64,000 nucleotides of DNA. It comes from Thermohalobaculum sp039026375. GTDB lineage: Bacteria; Pseudomonadota; Alphaproteobacteria; Rhodobacterales; Rhodobacteraceae. A program made the translations under genes and the position numbers. This document shows, piece after piece, positions 34,500 to 43,585 of the stretch. A model generated the notes under the pieces. The model saw only the letters and a list, made by a program, of their open reading frames with translations, was not told the DNA's origin and searched no databases. The stretch covers positions 1-64,000 of the forward strand of contig JBCCML010000002.1 in assembly GCA_039026375.1 (NCBI GenBank), read 5' to 3'. Position 1 is the first letter of the stretch; every line of letters starts with the position of its first letter.

Positions 34500-35903
34500 T
34501 TAGGCATCCAATACCCGGATGAACCCAGCCAGACCGGTCTTCTGGTGTTCGATAACGTGGCAATGGAAGGCCCAGTCGCCAGGGTTGTCGGCCACCAACG
34601 CGACGTCCAGCGTTTCGTTCTTCAACAGCATCGCGGTGTCAGTCCAGTTGGACGGCAGCACACGCTTGTTCGACTGAATCGGGCGGAAGACCAGTCCGTG
34701 CAGATGAATCGGATGCGCGTTCGGGCTTTCGTTCCGAAGTCTCAAGACCACATGCTCGCCCCGCTTGAACGTCGCCAAAGCGCCTGTGCCCTGGGCTGCA
34801 TCGCCAGCCCAGGGGATGCGATTTACCGACCAGAATGTATATCCCAGCGTACCACAAAGGCCGTTATTGGGCAGATTGCCGTCCGGCGACCAGCCAAAAA
34901 CAAACTCTTCCAGGCGCGCAGACGCCAGATTGACGTCCGGTATCGGGTTGGGGACAAGCCGGGGAAATGCCTTGCCTGTGTTTGCGCCACTCGGCCCACT
35001 GCTCTCTAGCGTGGCTAAAAGACGGACCTGCCCGGCGGTGAGAGCCTGGACTTCAATGATGCGGCCACTCTCAGGCGGCATCCTTATAGCCAAGTCAGCG
35101 CGTTGCCCTGGGCCCAGGATCAGCGGCTGTTCCCTTGTCGGGAAGTTCTCTTCCTGACGAACCGGGTGACCATCGCGGGCCACAATCACCCCGTCCGCGC
35201 CAGGTAGCACAAGGCGGTAGATACGGGCTGTATCCGTGGCAGCGATCCGCAGGCGAACCATCCCGCCGCTCGGCGCCTTGTAACGCGGGCTGCGTCGCCA
35301 GTTGGTTGTCATGACGGTGCCCAAAGTGCCGCCCCTGGCTGCACCACGACCAGTCCATAGATCTAGCCATTCGCCGTTTGGTCGAACGCGAAAATCACGA
35401 AGGTTGAGCGCAATTTCGGCATCGAAGCCGGGATCCTTCTCTTCGTCAACGATCAGAATCCCCGTGAGACCCAAAGCCATCTGATCCATCGTCATGCAGT
35501 GCGGGTGGTACCAGTAGGTCCCCGCATCAGGTGAGATGAAGCGGTAGGGAAACGTCTCCCCCTGGGCGATTGGCATCTGAGTTAGATACGGGACGCCGTC
35601 CATTGCATTCGGCACGCGCAAGCCATGCCAATGCATGGTGGTGTAGTCCGGCAAGAGGTTCGTGACGTCAGCCGCGAAGGGCGTTCCTTGGCTCATTCGA
35701 ATAACCGGCGGCGGGCCATCCGGCGACGTCGAGACCATGCCCTGCGTTATCGGCCCTGCGATCGGATAGGCCGCCGACTGGATTGACATTTCCAACGCTT
35801 CAGGCGTTGAGGCGAGCCCGGAAAGTTGGGTCACGCCAAGCGCTGAGGCTGCCCCAACGAAGCTGAGCGCCGTGCGCCTCGTGATCGGTTTTGGCTGCAA
35901 CAT
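34500..35903 (-). CDS. Tat-exported multicopper oxidase
   Basis: A 467-aa laccase-like oxidase. The N-terminus has a twin-arginine signal (ITRRTALSFVGAASALG). All four copper-binding segments are visible: TMHWHGLRVPN, YWYHPHCM, AHPIHLHGLVF and the C-terminal HCHVIEHQKTGLAGF, which joins type 1 and type 3 copper ligands. The position of the type 1 axial ligand is Leu rather than Met, as in higher-potential laccases. Substrates may be phenols, Cu(I), Mn(II) or others. The start is the ATG preceded by GGAGG; 24 upstream codons are not signal-like. The neighbours give no clue to its role. Confidence 0.9.
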   Translation of the reverse strand: MLQPKPITRRTALSFVGAASALGVTQLSGLASTPEALEMSIQSAAYPIAGPITQGMVSTSPDGPPPVIRMSQGTPFAADVTNLLPDYTTMHWHGLRVPNAMDGVPYLTQMPIAQGETFPYRFISPDAGTYWYHPHCMTMDQMALGLTGILIVDEEKDPGFDAEIALNLRDFRVRPNGEWLDLWTGRGAARGGTLGTVMTTNWRRSPRYKAPSGGMVRLRIAATDTARIYRLVLPGADGVIVARDGHPVRQEENFPTREQPLILGPGQRADLAIRMPPESGRIIEVQALTAGQVRLLATLESSGPSGANTGKAFPRLVPNPIPDVNLASARLEEFVFGWSPDGNLPNNGLCGTLGYTFWSVNRIPWAGDAAQGTGALATFKRGEHVVLRLRNESPNAHPIHLHGLVFRPIQSNKRVLPSNWTDTAMLLKNETLDVALVADNPGDWAFHCHVIEHQKTGLAGFIRVLDA

Positions 35904-36022
35904 GCAATCATCCTCCGCGGGGCATCGCATAGGAGGCTTCAGTAACGGCTTGGTACGATGCGACGCAGTCGGCAAATTGACCCACTCAAACTGTCAGGAA
36001 CTCGAGCATTTGTCTGCGGCGG

Positions 36023-36874
36023 TCAGCCCAACTCAAACGTCGTCTCACCGTAGATGCGTTCCAGTTGCCGCTTGACCTTGCCGTAGCGGTACATTCGGGC
36101 GCAGGAGAACACCTGTTGAAGCCCAAGAGCCTGGACCATGTTGACCGCGACTTCGTTGGGCTGGGGCACGTCGATCATGATCTGCTGCGCGTCAACAAGG
36201 GCAACTAACCCACGCAGTGTCCGAACGGCGCCCTCTACGTCATCAGCGAAGAGCGGGCCAATTTTGTGACCGATCTGGCACGCGCGGATCGTGCCAACGG
36301 CGCTGATGTGGCCGCCAGACCGAAGCACCAGCGTCTTTCGGGTGGGTGTCTCTTGTAGCCATGCCGCCATGTAGGCCTGCCGATCAGCGCCGGAGACTTG
36401 TCGGTCGCAAACGAGAAGACTTGGCATCAGCTCTGATGTAACAGGAACGAGGTCAAGATCGGCTCGCCCTTCAACATGGCCGCTGTAACGGTCAGACTGG
36501 TGGGCGAATTCGAAACCCGACGCCCGGTAGTTGTCGACCTGCGCCGGCACGCCATCCAACCCCACAATCCGATTTTCCATGTGGGCCATTCCAGCCTGCC
36601 AAGTGGCGTAGCCGATCCCCCTGCCCCGAAAGCCCGGCTTGGAGATGTAGAGACCCAGAAAACCGAATGTGTCGGAGTGGCGAACGACAGAAATCGCGGA
36701 AACTGGCTCGTCTGCCAATCGGCCGATCAAGAAGCCGTTTGGATCTGCGGCGTAAAAAGCCTGGGCATCGCCGATGCCGGGATTCCATCCCTCCTCCGAC
36801 GCCCAACCCAGCACCAGATCCAGATCCTTTGGTGTCATCGGTTCGATGACCAAGTCATCAACTGCCTTACTCAC
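36023..36874 (-). CDS. GNAT N-acetyltransferase with second C-terminal domain
   Basis: A 283-aa protein with an N-terminal GNAT domain (residues ~8-135). The acetyl-CoA loop is GFRGRGIGYATW, preceded by the strand FLGLYISKPGF. The C-terminal half (VPVTSELMPSLLVCDRQVSGADR onward) resembles the Acetyltransf_18-type domain found in two-domain GNATs of alphaproteobacteria. The substrate is unknown. GTG at 36874 was chosen because GAGG precedes it by 5 bases; a longer frame exists. It is divergent from the ABC-importer/ureide operon. Confidence 0.85.
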   Translation of the reverse strand: MSKAVDDLVIEPMTPKDLDLVLGWASEEGWNPGIGDAQAFYAADPNGFLIGRLADEPVSAISVVRHSDTFGFLGLYISKPGFRGRGIGYATWQAGMAHMENRIVGLDGVPAQVDNYRASGFEFAHQSDRYSGHVEGRADLDLVPVTSELMPSLLVCDRQVSGADRQAYMAAWLQETPTRKTLVLRSGGHISAVGTIRACQIGHKIGPLFADDVEGAVRTLRGLVALVDAQQIMIDVPQPNEVAVNMVQALGLQQVFSCARMYRYGKVKRQLERIYGETTFELG

Positions 36875-37082
36875 GACCACCTCGGATCTTCTTCCCACCA
36901 CGAATTGTCCAGCGAACACCGCGTCCGATTCGGGTCAACCCCCGGTCGAACTGACTACGGATTGATCATCGCGTGATGCGAACGATGGTGTTTTCAGCAG
37001 AGTTAGAAATCTTACGCTCCGATACGGTAAAATTCGAACGTGGTATTTGCCGGAGGCCGTAGGGCGACGCACATTCCCCGCG

Positions 37083-38081
37083 ATGGCAGAAGAGAAGACG
37101 CGCTCACCGCTCGACCTGGAGTTGGTGGCTTTGACGAAACGTTATGGTGACACGCTTGCAGTGGACGCCATCGATCATGTGTTCCCGGCTAGCTCGTATG
37201 TTTGCCTGCTGGGTCCGTCGGGCTGCGGGAAGTCGACCACATTGCGGATGATCGCAGGGCACGAAGCGGTCAGCGACGGCACGATCGTCTTGGGTGGGTC
37301 CGAGATATCTAGGCGGCCGCCTGCGGAGCGCGGGACAGCCATGATGTTCCAGTCATATGCGCTTTTTCCGCATCTGAGTGTCATCGATAACGTTTCGTTT
37401 GGCCTAAAGATGCGTGGAATTGCGCAAGGACCGCGGCACGCCAAGGCGAAGGAACTGTTAGACCTTGTCGACATGGTCGAGCTGGCGGACCGGCGGCCGG
37501 ATCAGCTTTCGGGTGGTCAGCAGCAGCGGGTCGCACTGGCCCGTGCCATGGCTTCCGAACCACAGGTCTTGCTGCTGGATGAACCGCTTTCGGCCTTGGA
37601 CCCGTTCCTGCGACTTCGGGTGCGCGCCGAGCTAAAGCGCCTGCATCGCGAACTGGGGATCACTTTCATCCACGTCACCCACAGTCAGGACGAAGCCATG
37701 GCGCTGAGCGATCAGATCGTGGTGATGAATGCAGGCAAGATCGAACAGGCTGGCAGCCCACGGGATGTCTTCAATGCACCGGGCACGGCGTTCGTGGCGC
37801 GCTTCATCGGCAATCACAACGTGCTTCAACTGAGCGACGGCCAGTATTCGATCCGGTCAGATCGGGTTCAGGTTGGGCCAGTCGCTAACGCGAAACTGCC
37901 CGCCACGGTGTCGGCAATCGAATACCAGGGCACGACTGTGGCCGTATCGGTCGAGACTGAGGACGCCCAGGAACTGACGGTTTTGGTCGCCGAGGATCAG
38001 TTCTTTGAAGTCCCGCTCAATCACAATGAACAGGTCGGCCTGACATGGCACGGCGAAGACCTTCACAGACTCGGGAAGTGA
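37083..38081 (+). CDS. ABC importer ATPase, polyamine/ureide type (PotA-like)
   Basis: A 332-aa ATPase of the spermidine/putrescine-iron-thiamine importer group. Walker A GPSGCGKST, Q-loop MMFQSYALFPHL, signature LSGGQQQR and Walker B VLLLDEPLSALDP are all present. A C-terminal TOBE domain runs from about residue 245. It is the first gene of a tightly packed operon with a binding protein, two permeases and four ureide-degrading enzymes, so the cargo is more likely allantoin or a related ureide than a polyamine. The ATG giving MAEEKTRSPLD was chosen; no clear ribosome site precedes it. Confidence 0.9.
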   Translation: MAEEKTRSPLDLELVALTKRYGDTLAVDAIDHVFPASSYVCLLGPSGCGKSTTLRMIAGHEAVSDGTIVLGGSEISRRPPAERGTAMMFQSYALFPHLSVIDNVSFGLKMRGIAQGPRHAKAKELLDLVDMVELADRRPDQLSGGQQQRVALARAMASEPQVLLLDEPLSALDPFLRLRVRAELKRLHRELGITFIHVTHSQDEAMALSDQIVVMNAGKIEQAGSPRDVFNAPGTAFVARFIGNHNVLQLSDGQYSIRSDRVQVGPVANAKLPATVSAIEYQGTTVAVSVETEDAQELTVLVAEDQFFEVPLNHNEQVGLTWHGEDLHRLGK

Positions 38082-38128
38082 GGAAACGTCCGCAAAGCGG
38101 CGACAAACCTGCGACAAGGAGAACCATC

Positions 38129-39403
38129 ATGACCACCAAAAAATCGGGCGGTGTCACACGCCGCAGCATGTTGAAAGGTACCGCAGCGGGGGTTGCGGCT
38201 TCGACATTGGGCGCACCAACGATTTGGGCCCAGAACATCAAGGACATTACGCTCCGTCAATTCGGGACCGGCGTCTCGAACCTGAACGAAGTGGCTGCCA
38301 AGGTGAAGGAAGATCTTGGCTTCACGCTGGAGATGACGGCGCTTGATTCCGACAGTGTAACCCAGCGCGCCGCCACACAGCCGAAGTCTTTCGACATCGC
38401 AGACCTGGAGTACTGGATCTGCAAAAAAGTCTGGGCCGCTGGCAACCTTCAGGCCATGGATACCTCGAAGATTGCCAATTACGACAAGATCGTCGGCATC
38501 TTCCGGAACGGCAAGCTGACACCCACGTCGACCATTGCTCAGGGAACGGCGCCGCACTCTGTTGGCTTCACAACAGGCGTCGACGGCAAAGAGTTCGTCC
38601 AGGAAGAATCCGGCTGGATGACCCTGATCCCGACGATCTACAACGCAGACACGTTGGGTATTCGCCCGGATCTGATCGGCCGCCCGATCAGCAAGTGGTC
38701 GGAGCTTTTGAACCCCGAGTTCAAGGGCAAAGCTTCGATCCTGGACATCTCATCGATCGGGATCATGGACATGTCGATGGTCGTCGAATCCCTCGGTGAG
38801 TACACCTACCCCGACAAAGGGAACATGACGAAAGAAGAGATCGACATGACCCTCGGGATCTTCACCGAGGCGAAGAAGAGCGGTCAGTTCCGGGCATTCT
38901 GGAAGACCTTCGACGAGTCGGTGAATCTGATGGCTTCGGGCGAGGTGGTGATCCAGTCGATGTGGTCGCCTGCCATCACGGCGGTCCGCTCGAAAGGGAT
39001 CCCGTGCGTATACCAGCCGCTGGAAGAGGGCTACCGCTCGTGGGGCGGCGGCCTGGGTTTGTCGGCAAACCTGAGCGGCCTGGAGCTGGAAGCAGCTTAT
39101 GAATACATCAACTGGTACTTGTCCGGTTGGGTCGGCGGCTTCCTGATGCGTCAGGGTTACTACTCGGCGGTGCCAGAGACCTCCAAGGACTTCATGAGCG
39201 CCGACGAATGGGGCTTCTGGTTCGAGGGCAAGGCTGCCCAGGGCGACATCACCAACCCGTTCGGCGACGTGATGGAGAAAGCCGGGGCCGTTCGCGATGG
39301 CGGCAGCTTCTACGACCGCATGGGTGCGGTTGCCTGCTGGAACGCAGTCATGGACGAGAACCAGCACATGGTGCGCAAGTGGAACGAGTTCATCGCCGCC
39401 TGA
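38129..39403 (+). CDS. Tat-exported solute-binding protein of the ABC importer
   Basis: A 424-aa periplasmic binding protein of the PotD/spermidine-binding family. The N-terminus has a twin-arginine signal (VTRRSMLKGTAAGVAASTLG) with cleavage near IWAQ. Two-lobe mature sequence follows, with ADLEYWICKKVW in lobe 1 and EYINWYLSGWVGGFLMRQGY near the end. AAGGAGAA precedes the ATG. The long N-terminal extension in the same frame lies within the ATPase gene region and is not used. The permease genes follow; a very strong hairpin starts 35 bases after its stop codon. Confidence 0.9.
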   Translation: MTTKKSGGVTRRSMLKGTAAGVAASTLGAPTIWAQNIKDITLRQFGTGVSNLNEVAAKVKEDLGFTLEMTALDSDSVTQRAATQPKSFDIADLEYWICKKVWAAGNLQAMDTSKIANYDKIVGIFRNGKLTPTSTIAQGTAPHSVGFTTGVDGKEFVQEESGWMTLIPTIYNADTLGIRPDLIGRPISKWSELLNPEFKGKASILDISSIGIMDMSMVVESLGEYTYPDKGNMTKEEIDMTLGIFTEAKKSGQFRAFWKTFDESVNLMASGEVVIQSMWSPAITAVRSKGIPCVYQPLEEGYRSWGGGLGLSANLSGLELEAAYEYINWYLSGWVGGFLMRQGYYSAVPETSKDFMSADEWGFWFEGKAAQGDITNPFGDVMEKAGAVRDGGSFYDRMGAVACWNAVMDENQHMVRKWNEFIAA

Positions 39404-39410
39404 GCCGCGC

Positions 39411-40340
39411 ATGACCGCTATTCATGAAAACGACATTGTGGCCCCGGTGAAAACCGGGGCCACGCTTTCTGCGGACGAACGACGCCTGCGGGTTCGCACT
39501 GGGCTGTCCGGGTTCTTGCTTGCGGCACCGATCTGGGCGGTGCTGGCGTTCTTCCTGGTTGGTCCGATCGTGATGATCGTCGTGGTCAGCTTCTGGGGCG
39601 CGACAGAGTTCTCATTCTACCCCGATTTCAACCTCGAGAATTACGAGTTTCTCTTCGGTTCTTCAGTCACTTACACAGTTTTTCTCAACACGTTCAAATA
39701 CGCGGCACTCACCTGGTTTTTCACGCTGGTGATCGGGTTCGCGGTCGCCTATTTCCTGGCATTCCACGTGCGTTCGCAAACGTGGCAGATCGCCCTTTTC
39801 CTGCTGTGCACGATCCCGTTCTGGACGTCGAACATAATCCGGATGATCAGCTGGATCCCTTTCTTGGGCCGCAATGGTATCGCGAACTCAACGCTGATCT
39901 CCTGGGGTGTCATTGATGAACCGCTGGAATGGCTTCTCTTCAGTGACTTCGCGGTGATCTTAGCTTTTGTGCACCTGTACACATTGTTCATGGTGGTACC
40001 GATCTTCAACACGATGTTGCGGATCGACAAAAGTTTGATCGAAGCTGCCCGCGATGCCGGCGCGTCGGGCTTCCAAATCTTGACCAATGTCATCATCCCC
40101 CTGACGAAGCCAGGGATCATGATCGGCTCGATTTTTGTTGTTACCCTCGTCATGGGCGACTTTATTACCGTTCGCTTCATGTCCGGGTCACAGTCGGCAA
40201 ATGTCGGCCGCCTGATCTCAAATGATATCGGGTTGCTAGCCTATCCCTCCGCTTCGGCCACGGCCGTGGTGCTGCTGGCAACCGTGTTGCTGACAATCGG
40301 GATCATGCTGCGGTTTGTGGACATCCGGAAGGAACTTTGA
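39411..40340 (+). CDS. ABC importer permease 1 (PotB-like)
   Basis: A 309-aa inner-membrane permease with six hydrophobic segments, the first at about residues 36-60 (FLLAAPIWAVLAFFLVGPIV). The EAA coupling loop is EAARDAGASGFQILTNVIIPL near residue 215. It begins 7 bases after the binding-protein stop codon. A perfect 11-bp hairpin with a GAAA loop lies within codons 10-18 of this gene. With the next gene it forms the translocation pore. Confidence 0.92.
   Translation: MTAIHENDIVAPVKTGATLSADERRLRVRTGLSGFLLAAPIWAVLAFFLVGPIVMIVVVSFWGATEFSFYPDFNLENYEFLFGSSVTYTVFLNTFKYAALTWFFTLVIGFAVAYFLAFHVRSQTWQIALFLLCTIPFWTSNIIRMISWIPFLGRNGIANSTLISWGVIDEPLEWLLFSDFAVILAFVHLYTLFMVVPIFNTMLRIDKSLIEAARDAGASGFQILTNVIIPLTKPGIMIGSIFVVTLVMGDFITVRFMSGSQSANVGRLISNDIGLLAYPSASATAVVLLATVLLTIGIMLRFVDIRKEL
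39438..39463 (+). promoter_or_regulatory. Perfect 11-bp GAAA-loop hairpin inside the start of permease 1
   Basis: Arms GTGGCCCCGGT (39438-39448) and ACCGGGGCCAC (39453-39463) are exact complements around a GAAA tetraloop, followed by GCTTTCT. In many ABC operons a stem-loop right after the binding-protein gene protects its mRNA from 3' decay or attenuates transcription, giving excess binding protein. Here the same kind of element is placed in coding sequence. Confidence 0.6.
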
Positions 40341-40342
40341 CG

Positions 40343-41182
40343 GTGGAGAAGCGCCCCCTTTCATTTTACGCGCTGGCGGCCGTCTTCGGGTTGTTCATGC
40401 TGTTCCTTTATGGTCCGACCATTACGATCGCGATCTTGAGCTTCCAAGGGCCGCGGGGTGGTTTGACGTTTCCGATGAACGGTGTCTCGACCCACTGGTT
40501 TGTGGATCTGTTCGAGCAGCAGGCAGTTGGCGACATCTGGGGCTCGTTCGGTCGGTCGTTCACGCTAGGGCTGATCGTCATGGTGACGACGGTTGTGTTC
40601 TCGGTGATGGGTGGGCTGGCGTTTCGGAAGCGCTTTCCCGGTTCAACGCTTCTGTTCTACCTGGTAATCACCTCGTTGATCATCCCATCCATCTTGGTGT
40701 CGCTGGGTGTCGGCCTGATTTTCAACCGATTGGGCCTGGACGTCCACTGGGCAACCTCCGGCCTGGGCGCGCAGCTAACCTGGACCCTGCCCTTCGGCCT
40801 ACTGATCATGTTCGCGGTCTTCAACCGCTTCGACAAATCATACGAGGAAGCCGCGCGAGATCAGGGTGCAAGCGCCTGGCAGACGGTCCGATATGTAGTG
40901 TTGCCCATCATTGCACCTAGCTTGATCGGCGTGGCATTGTTTGGATTCACGCTCAGCTACGATGAGTTTGCCCGCACCCTTTTGACAGCCGGATCCTACA
41001 ACACGCTGCCGTTGGAAATCTTCGGCATGACCACCAATGTAACCACTCCGGTCATCTACGCGTTGGGAACTTTGACAACCGCGTTCAGCTTTTTGATCGT
41101 GGGCGCCTTCCTGACATTTGCTATCCTGGCAAACAGGCGCCGCGCCCGCCGGGTCAGCGACTCGGGCGACGGCATGGTTTGA
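40343..41182 (+). CDS. ABC importer permease 2 (PotC-like)
   Basis: A 279-aa permease with six membrane segments. The EAA loop is SYEEAARDQGASAWQTVRYVV, the partner of the loop in permease 1. GTG at 40343 lies 9 bases after AGGA; a TTG two codons earlier overlaps the preceding stop codon (TTGA) and is an equally possible start. The stop codon overlaps the ATG of the racemase gene by one base, so transport and catabolism are translationally coupled. Confidence 0.91.
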   Translation: MEKRPLSFYALAAVFGLFMLFLYGPTITIAILSFQGPRGGLTFPMNGVSTHWFVDLFEQQAVGDIWGSFGRSFTLGLIVMVTTVVFSVMGGLAFRKRFPGSTLLFYLVITSLIIPSILVSLGVGLIFNRLGLDVHWATSGLGAQLTWTLPFGLLIMFAVFNRFDKSYEEAARDQGASAWQTVRYVVLPIIAPSLIGVALFGFTLSYDEFARTLLTAGSYNTLPLEIFGMTTNVTTPVIYALGTLTTAFSFLIVGAFLTFAILANRRRARRVSDSGDGMV

Positions 41183-41841
41183 TGCGCATTCTGGTCTTCA
41201 ACCCCAACGCCACTGAAAGCATGACACACGGAATAGCGGCGGCCGCAAAGGCCGCAGCACCGCTGGATGTCGAGATCGTCGGCCGCACCAACCACGGCGC
41301 ACCTGCGGCCATTCAGGGACCCGAAGATGGCGCCGCGGCCACTCCAGGTGTGATCGCCGCCGCAGCCGCCGCTGCTAGCCAGGGATTTGAGGCGATGGTC
41401 ATCGCCTGCTTCGACGATGTGGCCCTTGCAGAGGCCCGCGCTGCTGCGCGCATTCCCGTGGTCGGCGTTGGCCAGGCTGCCTACCATGCAGCGATGTTGT
41501 GGGGCGGCCAGTTCTCGGTTGTTACGACACTTCCTGTTTCGGTTCCGGTGATCGAACAAGTCATAAGCGGCTACGGTTTCTCGGCCCACTGCGCGCACGT
41601 GCGCGCAAGCGGCCTGCCGGTATTGGTTTTGGAAGATGACCCGGACCGGTCAACGCCCGTCCTGATCGCCCAGGCCAAGGCCGCCGCTGCCGAAGACGGC
41701 GCCAAAGCGCTTGTACTCGGTTGCGCCGGGATGGCACCCTATGGGCCGGCGATGAGCGCCGCTTCTGGCCTTCCTGCGGTAGACGGCGTCGCCGCGGCAG
41801 TGGGTCTTGCCCGTACCCTCGCCGCGGCAACCAGCCGATGA
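41182..41841 (+). CDS. Asp/Glu/hydantoin racemase family, likely allantoin racemase
   Basis: A 219-aa cofactor-independent racemase. The two catalytic cysteines sit in MVIACFDDV (Cys76) and LVLGCAGM (Cys181), and the N-terminal ILVFNPNATESMT is typical of hydantoin and allantoin racemases (HpxA/HyuA-like). Next to PuuE, its most likely job is interconverting (R)- and (S)-allantoin so that all substrate reaches the hydrolase. That role is inferred from context. ATG overlaps the preceding stop codon. Confidence 0.85.
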   Translation: MRILVFNPNATESMTHGIAAAAKAAAPLDVEIVGRTNHGAPAAIQGPEDGAAATPGVIAAAAAAASQGFEAMVIACFDDVALAEARAAARIPVVGVGQAAYHAAMLWGGQFSVVTTLPVSVPVIEQVISGYGFSAHCAHVRASGLPVLVLEDDPDRSTPVLIAQAKAAAAEDGAKALVLGCAGMAPYGPAMSAASGLPAVDGVAAAVGLARTLAAATSR

Positions 41842-42764
41842 GGCCTTTGATGACTGACTACCCACGTGACCTGCAAGGCTATGGTGCCACGCCGCCGGAT
41901 CCTCAATGGCCGGGCGATGCCAAAATCGCTGTGCAGATTGTATTGAACTACGAGGAAGGCGGCGAGAACAACATACTTCATGGGGATTCCGCTTCCGAAG
42001 CGTTCCTGTCAGAAGTCGTGGGTGCTGCAGCCTGGGAAGGCGAGCGACACTGGAACATGGAGACAATCTACGAGTATGGCTCGCGCGCGGGGTTCTGGCG
42101 GCTGCATCGCCTGTTCACCGAGATGGAGATTCCGATCACAGTCTATGGCGTTGCCCATGCACTGATGCGCGGCCCCGAGCAAACCGCAGCCATGGTCGAG
42201 GCCGGATGGGAGGTCGCCTCTCATGGGCTGAAGTGGATCGAGTACAGGCACTTCTCCGAAGAAGATGAGCGTGCCCATATCGAAGAAGCCAAAGCGATTC
42301 ACACTCGGATTACCGGCACGGCGCCCCGAGGCTGGTACACGGGCCGGTGTTCGATGAACACCGTGCGCCTGATCGCCGAGGACGGGTCCTTCGATTACGT
42401 GTCGGACAGTTATGCGGACGACCTTCCCTATTGGCTGCGCCTCGGCGGCCGGGACCAATTAGTGATCCCCTATACGCTAGATGCCAACGACATGCGGTTC
42501 GCAACCCCACAAGGCTTCAATGCAGGCGATCAGTTTGAGAACTACCTGCGTGATACGTTCGATGAACTTTATCGTGAAGGTCAAACCGGATCGCCAAGAA
42601 TGATGTCTATTGGCCTGCATTGCCGGTTAGTGGGTCGCCCCGGGCGCATCGCAGCACTGCGGCGCTTTCTGGACTATGCACGTGGACACAGCTGCGTCTG
42701 GTTTGCCAAGCGGATCGAAATCGCCGAACACTGGCGCCGAGTGCATCCACCGGAGAGCCTATGA
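41838..42764 (+). CDS. puuE: Allantoinase, PuuE type (polysaccharide-deacetylase fold)
   Basis: A 308-aa metal-independent allantoinase of the polysaccharide-deacetylase superfamily, hydrolysing allantoin to allantoate. The sequence YPRDLQGYGATPPDPQWPG near the start, VLNYEEGGENNILHGD, SHGLKWIEYRHF and the later SDSYADDLPYW are characteristic. ATG at 41838 overlaps the racemase stop codon (ATGA). The cluster around it (racemase, ureidoglycine aminohydrolase, ureidoglycolate lyase) supports the allantoinase assignment strongly over chitin deacetylase or other PDA activities. Confidence 0.92.
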   Translation: MRPLMTDYPRDLQGYGATPPDPQWPGDAKIAVQIVLNYEEGGENNILHGDSASEAFLSEVVGAAAWEGERHWNMETIYEYGSRAGFWRLHRLFTEMEIPITVYGVAHALMRGPEQTAAMVEAGWEVASHGLKWIEYRHFSEEDERAHIEEAKAIHTRITGTAPRGWYTGRCSMNTVRLIAEDGSFDYVSDSYADDLPYWLRLGGRDQLVIPYTLDANDMRFATPQGFNAGDQFENYLRDTFDELYREGQTGSPRMMSIGLHCRLVGRPGRIAALRRFLDYARGHSCVWFAKRIEIAEHWRRVHPPESL

Positions 42765-43585
42765 CCAGCTATCACGTACCGAGGGGAGGCTTGCCACCGC
42801 AAACGCAACTTTTGACGGATCGCGCCATCTTCACAGATGCCTATGCGGTCATCCCGAAGGGCACACTATCGGATATCGTAACAAGCTTGCTGCCCGGCTG
42901 GCAGGGAACCCGGGCCTGGGTGCTCGCACGTCCCTTATCCGGTTTTGCCGAGACCTTTGCCCAGATGATTGTGGAGTTATCCCCCGGTGGCGGGAGCACC
43001 ACGCCTGAACCCGACCCGATGGCGGAAGGGGTTGTTTTCGTCGTGGGTGGCGAGATCGTCATGAGTATCGATGGTGACATCCATCGGCTCGGCCCAGGCG
43101 GCTATGGTTTCCTCGCGCCGGGCGCAGACTGGCAAGTCAAGAACGATACCTCACAGCCGGCGACTTTTCACTGGATCCGTAAGCGATATGAGCCGGCTCC
43201 AGGGATCGACCCTCCAGTCTCGTTCATAAAATGTGAACAAGACATCGTGCCGTCCCCGATGCCGGACACCGAGGGCGTCTGGTCTACCACCCGCTTTGTG
43301 GATCCAGACGACCTTCGCCACGACATGCATGTGACCATCGTGAATTTCGAGCCAGGCGGCGTGATACCTTTTGCCGAAACCCATGTGATGGAACACGGGC
43401 TCTTCGTGCTTGAGGGCAAGGCCGTCTACCGGCTGAACGGCGATTGGGTCGAAGTCGAGGCGGGCGACTTCATGTGGCTGCGCGCATTCTGCCCTCAAGC
43501 ATGCTACGCGGGTGGTCCAGGTCGCTTCCGCTACCTGCTGTATAAGGATGTGAACCGCCATATGCCGCTGTCATCGCCTCGATGA
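42761..43585 (+). CDS. (S)-ureidoglycine aminohydrolase (bicupin)
   Basis: A 274-aa protein of two cupin domains, matching UglY/AllE, which releases ammonia from (S)-ureidoglycine to give (S)-ureidoglycolate using Mn. The first cupin spans about 60-135 (VVGGEIVMSIDGDIHRLGPG). The second, about 190-255, holds the metal ligands in GGVIPFAETHVMEHGLFVLEGKA. ATG overlaps the puuE stop codon, ATGA. The product feeds directly into the enzyme encoded next. Confidence 0.9.
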   Translation: MTSYHVPRGGLPPQTQLLTDRAIFTDAYAVIPKGTLSDIVTSLLPGWQGTRAWVLARPLSGFAETFAQMIVELSPGGGSTTPEPDPMAEGVVFVVGGEIVMSIDGDIHRLGPGGYGFLAPGADWQVKNDTSQPATFHWIRKRYEPAPGIDPPVSFIKCEQDIVPSPMPDTEGVWSTTRFVDPDDLRHDMHVTIVNFEPGGVIPFAETHVMEHGLFVLEGKAVYRLNGDWVEVEAGDFMWLRAFCPQACYAGGPGRFRYLLYKDVNRHMPLSSPR

